This document shows, piece after piece, positions 43,165 to 52,396 of a stretch of DNA of 64,000 bases (positions within the stretch are counted from its first letter, which is position 1; every line of letters begins with the position of its first letter). The notes under the pieces were generated by a model that worked only from the letters and a program-made list of their open reading frames with translations, did no database searches and was not told the origin of the DNA. Origin of the DNA: Parafannyhessea umbonata (lineage in GTDB: Bacteria; Actinomycetota; Coriobacteriia; Coriobacteriales; Atopobiaceae); NCBI RefSeq assembly GCF_900111255.1, contig NZ_FOGP01000006.1, forward strand, positions 1 to 64,000, written 5' to 3'. The position numbers were made by a program, and so were the translations under genes.

Positions 43165-44255
43165 TAGGCGTTCACCTCGGCTTTCTTGACCTTGGCATTC
43201 TGCCTTGCGGCGAAGAACGCGCGAATCTTGGGGAGCTTGACCGCAGCCATGCCAGCAACCGCGAAGATGATGATGAGTCCGCGGACGATCTCGACGATGG
43301 CGGTGGGGACACCAATGACGCTCTGCATCATGGTTCCGCCGGTGGAGAGCACGCCGAAGAGAAGCGCGACGAAGATCGCGGCGATCGGGTTGAGCTGTGC
43401 GATGAGCGCGATCGCGACGCCGTCGAAGCCGAAGCCCGAGCCGAAGCCGTCGGCAAGGCGGAACGGTGTCCTGCCAAGGAGCTCGATCGCGCCGCCGAGG
43501 CCGGCGATGGCGCCCGAGATGATGAAGGCCAGGAGCACCAGGCGCTTCACGGGGAAGCCGTTGACCTTTGAGGCGACCGGGTTCATGCCCACGGCGCGGA
43601 TCTTGAAGCCGAAGGACGTGCGGAAGATGAGGTACCAGATGAACACGCCCAGAAGAATCGCCACAAGGACGCCCACGTGGGCGTTGGCAATCTGGGGCAG
43701 GCGCGCGGACTGCGGAATCGCGAGCGTCTTGGGCAGGCCGCTGTCAGAGTAGAGGTTCTTGAACACGTACTCCATGAAGTAGAGGGCCACGTAGTTGAGC
43801 ATGATCGTGGTGATCATCTCGTTGAGGCCGCGGGTGATCTTCATGATGCCCGGAAGAAGACCCCAGATGCCGCCGACGACCATGCCGACAATGAGCCCAA
43901 GGGCGAGACCCACGGGACCCTGCAGGCCGAGTCCGAACATGACGGTCGCCGTCGCGCAGCCGCCCATGATGAACTGGCCCTCGCCGCCCAGGTTGAACAC
44001 GCCGCACTTGTAGGCGAACACGGCGCAGAGGCCGGTGAAGACAAGCGGGCAGGCGCGCTCGAGGGTCTTGGCGATCTTCGCGGGGTCACCCAGAGACCCC
44101 CTGAGCATTGCCGCGTATCCCTGGATGGGATCTTTGCCCAATACCGCAATGATGATTGCGCCGACGATGAGGGCGAGCAGCACCGAGACGATGGGCGTGA
44201 GAATCATCAGCCTCTTCTCGCTGCGCTCTTCGGCGCTCAGTTCCTTCTTTGCCAC
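43164..44255 (-). CDS. ABC transporter permease (YufP/NupP-like)
   Basis: 363 residues with a charged N-terminus (AKKELSAEERSEKR) then ~10 hydrophobic helices; ACPLVFTGLCAVFAYKCGVFNLGGEGQFIMGG near 69-100 is the matching permease signature. The start is GTG 44255 with TAGGAGGGGG upstream. It lies 12 nt after the ATPase gene. Confidence 0.92.
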   Translation of the reverse strand: MAKKELSAEERSEKRLMILTPIVSVLLALIVGAIIIAVLGKDPIQGYAAMLRGSLGDPAKIAKTLERACPLVFTGLCAVFAYKCGVFNLGGEGQFIMGGCATATVMFGLGLQGPVGLALGLIVGMVVGGIWGLLPGIMKITRGLNEMITTIMLNYVALYFMEYVFKNLYSDSGLPKTLAIPQSARLPQIANAHVGVLVAILLGVFIWYLIFRTSFGFKIRAVGMNPVASKVNGFPVKRLVLLAFIISGAIAGLGGAIELLGRTPFRLADGFGSGFGFDGVAIALIAQLNPIAAIFVALLFGVLSTGGTMMQSVIGVPTAIVEIVRGLIIIFAVAGMAAVKLPKIRAFFAARQNAKVKKAEVNA

Positions 44256-44267
44256 GATGGCCCCCTC

Positions 44268-45779
44268 CTACTTTCCTGCCATTGCGAGCGAGATCTCCTT
44301 GATGGGAGGGTTCGCACCCGGATAGGTTCCCATTACCTGGCCCTCGAACAGCACCACGATTCGATCGGAGAGCTTGAGCACCTCGTCGAAGTCGGCGGAA
44401 ATCAGAAGGACCGCACAGCCAGCGTCACGCTGGGCGACAATCTGGTTGTGGATGAACTCGGTCGCGCCGATGTCAAGGCCACGCGTCGGGTAGACCGCGA
44501 CGAGCAGCTTGGGCTCGCCCTCGAGCTCACGGGCGAGGATAACCTTCTGCTGATTGCCGCCCGAGAGGCTGCGCGCCGTCTGCTCGACGGAGGTGCAGCG
44601 GATGTCGTTCTCCTCGCGCAGCTTGTTGGCGTAGTCGTGAATCTCGCCCATCTTGAGCCACTTGCCGTGGCCCGCCGAGAACTTGTCGCTGGTCGTCTGC
44701 TTGAGCACCAGGTTCTCGGCGACCGTCATGTCACCGACGAGACCCATCTTGTTGCGGTCCTCGGGAATGTTGCCCAAGCCCGCCTTAATGAAGGAACGGG
44801 GCGAGAAGAGCGCGATCTCCTTGCCGTCAGGCCCGTACACCTCACCGGACTCGGGCTTGACCAGGCCGGTAACGACCTCGGCGAGCGGCGTCTGGCCGTT
44901 GCCGTCGATGCCCGCGACGCCCAGGATCTCGCCCTTGTGGATGGCGAGCGAGACGTCCTTCAGGCCGCCATGCTTGACCTCGGGGCGATACGAGACGCCC
45001 TTGAGCTCGAACGCAACCTCGCCGGCATCCTCGACCTTGGGATAGGTGCTCTCCTGGAACTTCTGGCCGATCATGAGATCGGCGAGCTCCTGCTCGGTGA
45101 CGTTAGCCACGTCGACGGTCTCGATGGACTCGCCGCGGCGCAGGACCGTCACGCGGTCGGAGATGCGCATGACCTCGCGCATCTTGTGCGAGATGAAGAT
45201 GATCGACTTGCCCTCGCTGGTGAGCGAGTGCATGATCTCGAAGAGGCCCTCGACTTCGAGGTCGGTCAGGACGGCCGTGGGCTCGTCCAGAATCAGGAGC
45301 TCGGCGCCCCTGAACAGGACCTTCATGATCTCAACGCGCTGCTGCATGCCGATGGACATGTTGGCGACCTTCTCGTCGAGGTCAATCTCGAGGCCATAGC
45401 GGTCCATGAGCCCCTCTATGGTCTTGCGGTCGTCGCCCTCGCGGAGCAGCGGGGTGTCGTGGCGCTTGTCGCCCAGGATGATGTTCTCGAGGCCCGTCAT
45501 GGCATCGATCAACATAAAGTGTTGGTGCACCATGCCGATGCCGTTCTCGACCGCGACGCCGGGACTCGTAATCTGGACCTCCCGCCCGTGCATGAAGATC
45601 TTTCCCTCGGTGGGCTGATAGAGTCCGACGAGGACGTTCATGAGCGTCGACTTGCCCGCACCATTCTCGCCCAGCAGGGTGTGTACCTCGCCCTCCCGGA
45701 CGTCAAACGTGACGTCTTTGTTCGCATAGAACGAACCGAAGCACTTGCTGATGTTCTCCATTCTCAGCAATTCGGCCAT
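44268..45779 (-). CDS. ABC transporter duplicated ATPase (YufO/NupO-like)
   Basis: 503 residues with two nucleotide-binding domains. Domain 1 has Walker A GENGAGKST (about 37) and Walker B LLILDEPTAVL (about 160); domain 2 has SLSGGNQQKV (about 414) and lacks a canonical second Walker A, as usual in this family. It powers the nucleoside-type importer. It is first in the operon, with the hybrid palindrome at 45866 about 90 nt upstream. Confidence 0.93.
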   Translation of the reverse strand: MAELLRMENISKCFGSFYANKDVTFDVREGEVHTLLGENGAGKSTLMNVLVGLYQPTEGKIFMHGREVQITSPGVAVENGIGMVHQHFMLIDAMTGLENIILGDKRHDTPLLREGDDRKTIEGLMDRYGLEIDLDEKVANMSIGMQQRVEIMKVLFRGAELLILDEPTAVLTDLEVEGLFEIMHSLTSEGKSIIFISHKMREVMRISDRVTVLRRGESIETVDVANVTEQELADLMIGQKFQESTYPKVEDAGEVAFELKGVSYRPEVKHGGLKDVSLAIHKGEILGVAGIDGNGQTPLAEVVTGLVKPESGEVYGPDGKEIALFSPRSFIKAGLGNIPEDRNKMGLVGDMTVAENLVLKQTTSDKFSAGHGKWLKMGEIHDYANKLREENDIRCTSVEQTARSLSGGNQQKVILARELEGEPKLLVAVYPTRGLDIGATEFIHNQIVAQRDAGCAVLLISADFDEVLKLSDRIVVLFEGQVMGTYPGANPPIKEISLAMAGK

Positions 45780-45865
45780 GCTTGCCGCCTTTCGCCAACA
45801 GGGTCTCATGTTTGCGCGCGGGTCCTCCCACGCAATTCTGAAACGTTTTGATTCTCGCAGCCTTT

Positions 45866-45883
45866 CGTTAACTTCTGTTTACG
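45866..45883. promoter_or_regulatory. variant palindrome upstream of the importer operon
   Basis: CGTTAAC-TTCT-GTTTACG resembles the shared GCCWAAC-N5-GTTWGGC motif but with a 4-nt spacer. It sits in the 124-nt gap between the XdhD-like stop and the ATPase start, where the promoter must lie. Confidence 0.4.
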
Positions 45884-45903
45884 ACCTCCTTGACACTTTT
45901 AAA

Positions 45904-48690
45904 TTATCGCGAATACGGAGTGTCACGCAGGGGCAACGACTCACGCACAAAGCCATCGAGGCGATGGTAGGCGTTCTGCACCGCAGGCGCGGTACCGATC
46001 GTCGCGATCTCGCCTATGCCCTTGCCACCGTACGCCACGGGAAGGAGATGGTCCTTCTCGACGTAGATCGCATGGATCTGGGGAATGTCGGTCGAGCGCA
46101 GAAGCCCGAGCGTACCGTACTTTGCCTGAGGGACGCAGTCCTTGAGCGGGAAGTCCTCCGTAAGCGCATAGCCCATGCCCATGAGCACGCCGCCCTCGAT
46201 CTGGCCCTGGATGGCGATGGGGTTGACCACCTTGCCGGCGTCGTGGGCCGCGTGGATCTCGCGAATCCTCCCGCGGTCGGGGCCGTCCGGCTCGAGCACG
46301 ACCACCGTGGAGCTGAATCCGTAGCAGATGTGGCTCTTGGGGTTGGGCAGGTCGGCACCCAGCTTGTCGGTCGGCTCGAAGTACTCGTAGCCGAACTCGC
46401 AGCCCTCGAGCGCGCGCAGGGCCGCGACGGGGTCCTTCGGGTGCACGCCATGGCCCGCAATCAGGGCGCTTCCGTCGGCGTAGCCCACCCCGTCGTAAGG
46501 GGTGCCGTCACCGTACTCGATGGCCTTGCCATCGCCGCGGGCAAAGACGCGCTGCGCGGGGACGCCGTTTCCCGCCTCGACGGAGAGCATGGCGTCGCGC
46601 AGCAGGAAGGCCACTCCGCGCACGGCCTCGCCGGTCACGACGGTCTGGCGCGAGCCGCTGGTCGTGCCGGAGTCGGGGGCGTTCTCGGTCGAGCACTCGC
46701 CGTTGGCGATCGCGTAGCGCGGAAGGCCCGTGGCCTCTGCGACGTCCTGAAGGAAGACGGTGTTGCAGCCCTGGCCGATGTCGGAGGTGGCGCTGTAGAC
46801 CACCGCACGGCCGTCCTCGACGCGGATGTTGGCGCGACCTGCGTCGGGCAGGCCCACGCCGACGCCAGCGTTCTTCATGGCGCAGGCTATGCCGCAATGG
46901 CTGCTGTTCTTTTCGAACACGTCCTTTACGGCGAGCAGGGTCTCCTTGAGGGCGGTCGAGCAGTCCGCGATCTGGCCGTTAGGCAGGACCTTGCCGGGCT
47001 CGATGGCGTTGCGCCAGCGGATCTCCCAGGGGCTGATGCCCACCTTGTCGGCCAGAAGGTCGATGCAGCCCTCGAGCGCGAACTCGCTCTGGCACACGCC
47101 GAAGCCGCGGAACGCGCCCGCGGGCGGGTTGTTGGTGTAGTAGCCGAAGCCACGGATGTCGGTGTTCTGGTAGGTGTAGGGGCCGACCGCATGCGTGCAG
47201 GCGCGCTCCAGGACGGGCCCGCACAGGCTGGCATAGGCGCCCGTGTCGAAGTTGATTTCGCAGTCCAGGCCGGTAATGATGCCGTCCTCGTCGCACGCCA
47301 GCGTGAAGGTCGCGTCCATGGCGTGGCGCTTGGGATGGAAGAGGATCGACTCCTGGCGCGTGAACTTGCACTTCACCGTGCGCCCGAAGTGCAGGGCCGC
47401 CAGCGCTGCAAGGTGTTGGGTCGAAACGTCCTCCTTGCCGCCGAAGCCCCCGCCGACCAGCATGGTCTCGACCACGACTCGCTCGGGCTCCTGGTCCCAG
47501 CCCAGCATGTGGGCGACCTCCTTGCGCGTGTCGTAGGCGCCCTGGTCGGTGGACTGAATCTTGACGCCGCCCTTGTACGGGAACGCGACGGCGCACTCGG
47601 GCTCCAGGAAGGCGTGCTCGGTGAAGGGAGTCTCGAAGTGCTGCGTCACCACATAGGGCGAGTTGGCGATGGCCTCCTTCGCGTTGCCGCGCGTGACGTG
47701 ACGACTCTGGCAGACGTTGTCCTCCAATATCACGTGGTTGCCGAAGGCGTTGAAGCTCTCGTGCACCTGCGGGGCGCCCTCCGCCCTGGCCTCCTCGATG
47801 TTGCGGACGGGCTCGAGCTCCTCATAGGAGATCCTGACGAGCTTCTTGGCCTTGGCGAGCACGGACTCGCTCTCGGCCACCACCAGGCAGATGGCGTCGC
47901 CAACGCAGCGCGTAATGTCGCCCTCTGCGATCATGACGTCCCAGTCCTGAATGAGGTGGCCCACCTGGTTGACGGGCACGTCCTTGGCGGTCAGCACGCC
48001 CAGCACGCCCGGCAGCGCCTCGGCCTTCGAGGCATCGATGGACAGCACGCGCGCTCGCGGGTACTTGGAGCGCACCGCCGAGGCGAAGGCCATGTCGGGG
48101 TAGTTCTCCCTCGTCAGGTCGTCCGGGTAGACGCCCTGGCCCAGCACCTTGCGGCGCACGTCGACGCGGAAGGCCCTCTGGCCCACACCATAGTTCTCGC
48201 CGCGCTCGAGGTCGGGCTCGATGTTGCGTTCCCCGCGCAGAATCGCCGCGGCGAGCATGATGCCCTCGATGATCTTCTTGTAGCCGGTGCAGCGGCAGAC
48301 GTTGCCGCGGATGGCGTACTTGACCTCCTCCTCGGAGGGGTCCGGGTTCTGGCGCACGAGAGCCGCGCCGCTCATGACCATGCCGGGGATGCAGAAGCCG
48401 CACTGGACCGCGCCGACGGAGCCGAAGGCGTAGACGAAGGCCTCCCTCTCGTCCTCGCTCAGGCCCTCGATCGTGAGCACCTGCCTGCCCTGGGCAAGCT
48501 TGGTGGTCATGACGCAGCCCTTGGTGGCGATGCCGTCGATCACGACGGTGCAGGTTCCGCAGGCGCCCTCGGAGCAGCCGTCCTTGACGGAGGTCAGTCC
48601 CAGGTCGTCGCGCAGGTAGCGGAGAAGAGACTTGTTCTCCGTGGTTGTGTGCTCTTCTCCGTTGACGAAGAAGCTGTAGCTTGCTGACAT
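45904..48690 (-). CDS. fused [2Fe-2S]-molybdenum hydroxylase, XdhD-like
   Basis: 928 residues. Residues 1-160 carry both ferredoxin clusters (CSEGACGTCTVVIDG.ATKGC; CGFCIPGMVMSG; VCRCTGYKK). Residues ~180-928 are Mo domains: LVGGGFGGKEDVSTQHLAAL, AGAFRGFGVCQSEFALEG, TSDIGQGCNTVFLQDVAE and the catalytic-glutamate loop YGGKGIGEIATIGTAPAVQNAY near 886-907. In E. coli XdhD (956 residues) is likewise encoded beside ssnA and ygfK. It lies 16 nt after the ferredoxin gene in the ssnA-ygfK-ferredoxin-xdhD-like operon. Hypoxanthine/xanthine to urate-level chemistry is plausible, not proven. Confidence 0.9.
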   Translation of the reverse strand: MSASYSFFVNGEEHTTTENKSLLRYLRDDLGLTSVKDGCSEGACGTCTVVIDGIATKGCVMTTKLAQGRQVLTIEGLSEDEREAFVYAFGSVGAVQCGFCIPGMVMSGAALVRQNPDPSEEEVKYAIRGNVCRCTGYKKIIEGIMLAAAILRGERNIEPDLERGENYGVGQRAFRVDVRRKVLGQGVYPDDLTRENYPDMAFASAVRSKYPRARVLSIDASKAEALPGVLGVLTAKDVPVNQVGHLIQDWDVMIAEGDITRCVGDAICLVVAESESVLAKAKKLVRISYEELEPVRNIEEARAEGAPQVHESFNAFGNHVILEDNVCQSRHVTRGNAKEAIANSPYVVTQHFETPFTEHAFLEPECAVAFPYKGGVKIQSTDQGAYDTRKEVAHMLGWDQEPERVVVETMLVGGGFGGKEDVSTQHLAALAALHFGRTVKCKFTRQESILFHPKRHAMDATFTLACDEDGIITGLDCEINFDTGAYASLCGPVLERACTHAVGPYTYQNTDIRGFGYYTNNPPAGAFRGFGVCQSEFALEGCIDLLADKVGISPWEIRWRNAIEPGKVLPNGQIADCSTALKETLLAVKDVFEKNSSHCGIACAMKNAGVGVGLPDAGRANIRVEDGRAVVYSATSDIGQGCNTVFLQDVAEATGLPRYAIANGECSTENAPDSGTTSGSRQTVVTGEAVRGVAFLLRDAMLSVEAGNGVPAQRVFARGDGKAIEYGDGTPYDGVGYADGSALIAGHGVHPKDPVAALRALEGCEFGYEYFEPTDKLGADLPNPKSHICYGFSSTVVVLEPDGPDRGRIREIHAAHDAGKVVNPIAIQGQIEGGVLMGMGYALTEDFPLKDCVPQAKYGTLGLLRSTDIPQIHAIYVEKDHLLPVAYGGKGIGEIATIGTAPAVQNAYHRLDGFVRESLPLRDTPYSR

Positions 48691-48706
48691 GTCCCTCACT
48701 CCCCTC

Positions 48707-49240
48707 CTAGTCCGCGGCGACGATTCCGTTTACGTCGTGAATGACGCCCATCGGGCACTTGGCGGCACACATGCCGCACGACAGGCACTTCTGGTAGTCG
48801 ATCTTCGCGAGGAAGGCGTCTATGTGGATGGCGTCGGCCGGGCAGACGCGCTCGCAGGTCTTGCATCCCACGCAAACGCTGTCGCACTTCTTCATGGCAG
48901 GAACGACCTTCTCGTGGTTCGAGCACTTGACCCACATGGAGTCGTCGGCCGGCATCAGCGTGATGATGGTCTGCGGGCATGAATGCACGCAGGCGCCGCA
49001 ACCCGTGCAGCGCTCGCGGTCGACGTGGGCCACGCGGTTCTCGTCCACGTGGATGGCTCCCTCGGGGCAGACCTTCTCGCAGGTGCCGCCGCCCAGGCAC
49101 GAGAAGTGGCACTCGCGCACGCCCAGCGGGTGCTCGCCCACTATGGCGTCGCAGTCGTGCGGGAGGGTGTTCGGGTCTATGTCATCCCTGAATGCGCTGT
49201 CGCCTTGGCAGTGGACAACAGCCACGAATCTTCGGGCCAT
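48707..49240 (-). CDS. polyferredoxin (multiple [4Fe-4S])
   Basis: 177 residues with cysteine clusters CLGGGTCEKVCPEG (about 42-55), CTGCGACVHSCPQT (about 73-86), CVGCKTCERVCPAD (about 124-137) and CLSCGMCAAKCPMG (about 154-167), suggesting three to four clusters in an RnfB-like arrangement, but no membrane segment. It is placed between YgfK and the XdhD-like hydroxylase, so it probably shuttles electrons between them. GAGGAG precedes the ATG at 49240. Confidence 0.88.
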   Translation of the reverse strand: MARRFVAVVHCQGDSAFRDDIDPNTLPHDCDAIVGEHPLGVRECHFSCLGGGTCEKVCPEGAIHVDENRVAHVDRERCTGCGACVHSCPQTIITLMPADDSMWVKCSNHEKVVPAMKKCDSVCVGCKTCERVCPADAIHIDAFLAKIDYQKCLSCGMCAAKCPMGVIHDVNGIVAAD

Positions 49241-49330
49241 GCTCTTCTCCTCTAAACGCATCGCGGGAGCGGTTCCCGCGCAGTGCCCGGGGAAGCCCCG
49301 AGGAGCTTCCCCGGAAAACTCAGACGATCC

Positions 49331-52300
49331 TTACCTCTCGAACAGGTAGGGATGCTCGTCGCGCGTCGCGACGATGGTCAGGCGGACCGCCTTGGGGAGG
49401 CCGCAGGCGGGATTGTCCACGTCGTAGGTGGCGACCTCTCCGTTCAGGCGCACGAGGTACTCACTGCCCTCGACCTCGCCCACCGGCAGGAAGCCGGAGT
49501 TGTGCGAGGAGTCGAAGTCCTCTCTGGTCCAGAACAGCGTGAGCTTGTCGCGGAAGGGCCTGCCGCCCTCGTAGGGGCAGAACACGGCGCAGTTGCCGCA
49601 CTCGTTGCACATGCCGTCGACGTGCACCACCTGGCGCTGGCGCAGGCCGGGCACGCGGACCGCGACGTTGGCGCGGTTGGGGCAGACCTCGCAGCAGGTC
49701 TCGCAGGCCGTGGCGCAGCCGAGGCAGCGCGACTTGACCAGGCTCTCGACCTCCTGGGTGAGCGTGGCGCGCCCGGCGAGCGGGCGATCGTAGTCGGCCT
49801 CGATGTTGCTCGCGGAGCAGAAGTCGAAGTCGTATCCGCACAGCGCCTCGGTGACAGTCGCGGCGTCGGCGATGGCCTTCACCACCGTGGCGGGGCCACG
49901 GCGGCAATCGCCGACCGCGTAGACGTGGGCGACGCTGGTCTGGAGCGTGTCGTCGACCTCGGGCAAGCCCCTCTGGTCGAGCAACACGCCGGAGGCCTTG
50001 TAGACGGAGGGCTCTACGCGCTCCCCCACCGCGGCGATGACGGAGGTCGCGACGACCTCGCGGGTCTCGCCCGTGGGCTCGGGCCTGCGGCGGCCGGACG
50101 CGTCAGGCTCGCCCAGCCTCATGACATCGCATGTCAGCGTGGTGCCCTCAAGCGCCTTGGGCGAGAGGAGCTCCAGGAACTCGACCCCGTCCTCAAGCGC
50201 GAGCGCGAGCTCCTCCTCGTCGGCGGGCATGTTGCGACGGTCGCGGCGGTAGACCAGGCGCACGTTCTTGACGCCCGGCACGCGCTTGGCGGCGCGGGCC
50301 ACGTCCATGGCGGTGTTGCCGGCGCCGACCACGGCCACGTCGGTGCCCAGCATGCAAGAGGCGGGATCCGCCTTGAACTGCTGCAGGAACTCAAGGGCAT
50401 CGAGCATCTGAGCACCCTCGATCACGGGGTGGCCGGGCGCCCATGCGCCGATGGCCACTACCACGTCGGTGAAGCCCTTCTCCAGGAGGTCCTGTGCGCT
50501 CCTGACGTCTGTGCCGAGCTCGAACTTGGCGCCGTAGGCGCGGCAGAGCTCGATGTCGTTCGCGATGGACTCGGCTGCGATGCGGAAGTCGGGAATCACG
50601 TTGGCGACCACGCCGCCGAGCGTCTTCTGGCGCTCGAACACGGTCACGTCGACGCCAGCGCGCGAGAGGAACGAGGCCACGGAGAGCCCGGCCGGGCCGC
50701 CTCCGATGACGGCAACCTTCTTGCCCTCGACCGCGGGTGCGGCCTCGAGCTCGGGCAGGACCTCGGCGAGGCCCCTGCGTGCGGCCTCGAGCTTGAACTC
50801 GCGGATGTGCACATGTTCCTCGTAGTAGTTGCGCATGCAGCTGATGCCGCAGGTGTGCGGGCAGATGGTTCCGGTGATGAAGGGCAGCGCGTTGCGCTGG
50901 AGGACGATGCTGAGCGCGTCGGCGAAGCGGCCCTCCTCGACGGCCCTGAGGTAGCCGGGAATGTCCTGGTGGATGGGGCAGTCGTGGCGGCAGGGCGCAG
51001 TGAAGCAGTCCATCAGGGGGAGCCTCTGGTCGATGTGGCGGGAAGGCACGGGCTTGATGGGCTTCTTGTAGCGGGCGTTCTGGTGCATGTCCTCGACGAG
51101 CGCGTCGACCGCAGCCACGCGCACGCCGTCAAAGCGGTAGCAGTCTTGCTGCGCGAAGGCGTAGGCGATCTGCGAGAAGCGCTCGTAGCCACCCGGCTTG
51201 AGCACCGTGGTCGCCATGGTCACGGGCCAGATGCCTGCGTCGACCAGGCCGCGGATGTTGAGGGCGTCGGCACCGCCGGACCACGAGATGCGGAGCTTGC
51301 CGTCGAACTCGTGGCTAATGCGCTGGGCAAGCGTGAGCGTGAGCGTATAGAGCGAGCGGCCGGACATGTACATTTCCTCGCTCGGGAGCTCACCGCGGGT
51401 CACGTCGACCGGGAAGGTGTTGGTGAGCTTAACGCCGAACTCGAGCCCACGCTCCCGGCAGAGGGCCGCCAAGCGCTGGAACATAGGGACCGCGTCAGCC
51501 CACTGCAGGTCCTCGTCGAAGTGGTGGCGGTCGAAGACGATGTAGGAGAAGCCCAGGGAGTCGAGCAGGCCGCGGGCGGTCTCATAGCCCAATAGGGTCG
51601 GGTTGCACTTGATGTAGGTGTTGAGGCCCTTCTCGCAGATGAGGTGCGTGGCGATGCGCTCGATCTCGTCGGGCGGGCAGCCGTGCAGCGTCGACTCGGT
51701 GATGGACTCCGAGACGTGCGGGGTGATCGAGTCGACGAATGTCTCGTCGACGTTGTTGAAGCGGTCGAGGTTGGCCTTCGCCCACGCGATGGCCTCGTTG
51801 AACGCCACCGTGCCAGAGGCGTCCTTCAGGTCGTTGATGAAGCCGTCGACCTTAGGGGTCTTGATGCCCTCCAGGTCGTAGCCGACCGACATGTTGAAGA
51901 CGAAGCCGTCGGGGTCGCCCAGGCCAAGCTCGCGGGCGAGCAGCTTGCAGGCCACCCAGGCGTGTATGTACTCGTCGCGGGCGTCGGCCACGGTCAGCTC
52001 GGTCGACCACTCGCAGTTGTAGCCCTCGTCGCCCGCAAGGATGCAGGGCTTGTTGACGCAGGCGGCAAGCTCTTCTCCGTCCATCTTCTGGACGGTCTTG
52101 AGCTCGAAGAAGCGCGCGCCGGCCACATAGGAGGCCACGAGGTTCTGGGCCAGCTGCGTGTTGGGGCCCGCAGCAGGGCCGAAGGGCGTCTCGAGGCGCC
52201 CGTTGAAGATGGGGCGGGCGCTGCCGGGGTCGCGCCGGGGCATGCGGGAAATGCCGAAGATGGTTCCCCTGGTGTGGTACTCGCTCAGGATCCAGTCCAT

Positions 52301-52339
52301 GAGCTGGTCAAAGGGCATGGGATGCATAACGTCGCTCAT
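49331..52339 (-). CDS. ygfK: YgfK, flavin/Fe-S oxidoreductase ('putative selenate reductase')
   Basis: 1002 residues (E. coli YgfK ~1030). Residues ~1-420 form a dihydropyrimidine/dihydroorotate-dehydrogenase-like barrel (ETPFGPAAGPNTQLAQN; STLHGCPPDEIERIA; YIKCNPTLLG; GVKLTNTFPV). Then a GltD-like module: Fe-S cysteines CFTAPCRHDCPIHQDIPGY and CPHTCGISC, FAD site VAVIGGGPAGLSVASFLSRAG (~559) and NAD(P)H site VAVVGAGNTAMDVARAA (~670). The C-terminus has CLGCATACETCCEVCPN and CNECGNCAVFCPYEGG clusters. The layout resembles NADPH-dependent dihydropyrimidine dehydrogenase and suits reductive attack on an oxidised purine/urate ring. That substrate is an inference; selenate is an old label. Confidence 0.92.
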   Translation of the reverse strand: MSDVMHPMPFDQLMDWILSEYHTRGTIFGISRMPRRDPGSARPIFNGRLETPFGPAAGPNTQLAQNLVASYVAGARFFELKTVQKMDGEELAACVNKPCILAGDEGYNCEWSTELTVADARDEYIHAWVACKLLARELGLGDPDGFVFNMSVGYDLEGIKTPKVDGFINDLKDASGTVAFNEAIAWAKANLDRFNNVDETFVDSITPHVSESITESTLHGCPPDEIERIATHLICEKGLNTYIKCNPTLLGYETARGLLDSLGFSYIVFDRHHFDEDLQWADAVPMFQRLAALCRERGLEFGVKLTNTFPVDVTRGELPSEEMYMSGRSLYTLTLTLAQRISHEFDGKLRISWSGGADALNIRGLVDAGIWPVTMATTVLKPGGYERFSQIAYAFAQQDCYRFDGVRVAAVDALVEDMHQNARYKKPIKPVPSRHIDQRLPLMDCFTAPCRHDCPIHQDIPGYLRAVEEGRFADALSIVLQRNALPFITGTICPHTCGISCMRNYYEEHVHIREFKLEAARRGLAEVLPELEAAPAVEGKKVAVIGGGPAGLSVASFLSRAGVDVTVFERQKTLGGVVANVIPDFRIAAESIANDIELCRAYGAKFELGTDVRSAQDLLEKGFTDVVVAIGAWAPGHPVIEGAQMLDALEFLQQFKADPASCMLGTDVAVVGAGNTAMDVARAAKRVPGVKNVRLVYRRDRRNMPADEEELALALEDGVEFLELLSPKALEGTTLTCDVMRLGEPDASGRRRPEPTGETREVVATSVIAAVGERVEPSVYKASGVLLDQRGLPEVDDTLQTSVAHVYAVGDCRRGPATVVKAIADAATVTEALCGYDFDFCSASNIEADYDRPLAGRATLTQEVESLVKSRCLGCATACETCCEVCPNRANVAVRVPGLRQRQVVHVDGMCNECGNCAVFCPYEGGRPFRDKLTLFWTREDFDSSHNSGFLPVGEVEGSEYLVRLNGEVATYDVDNPACGLPKAVRLTIVATRDEHPYLFER

Positions 52340-52396
52340 CGCGATATTCCTCTCGTGGTTAGCTGGTGCGGATGACGTGGGAGTCGTCCCGGGCGG

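Noticed and set aside
45745-48687. Long plus-strand reading frame (~980 codons) opposite the XdhD-like gene
   Set aside because: It is an antisense shadow produced by high GC; the minus strand encodes a full hydroxylase with all motifs, and the plus frame has valine/glycine/aspartate-rich low-complexity composition and no ribosome binding site.
49283-51595. Plus-strand frame (~770 codons) opposite ygfK
   Set aside because: Shadow of ygfK; composition is abnormal and no domain is visible.
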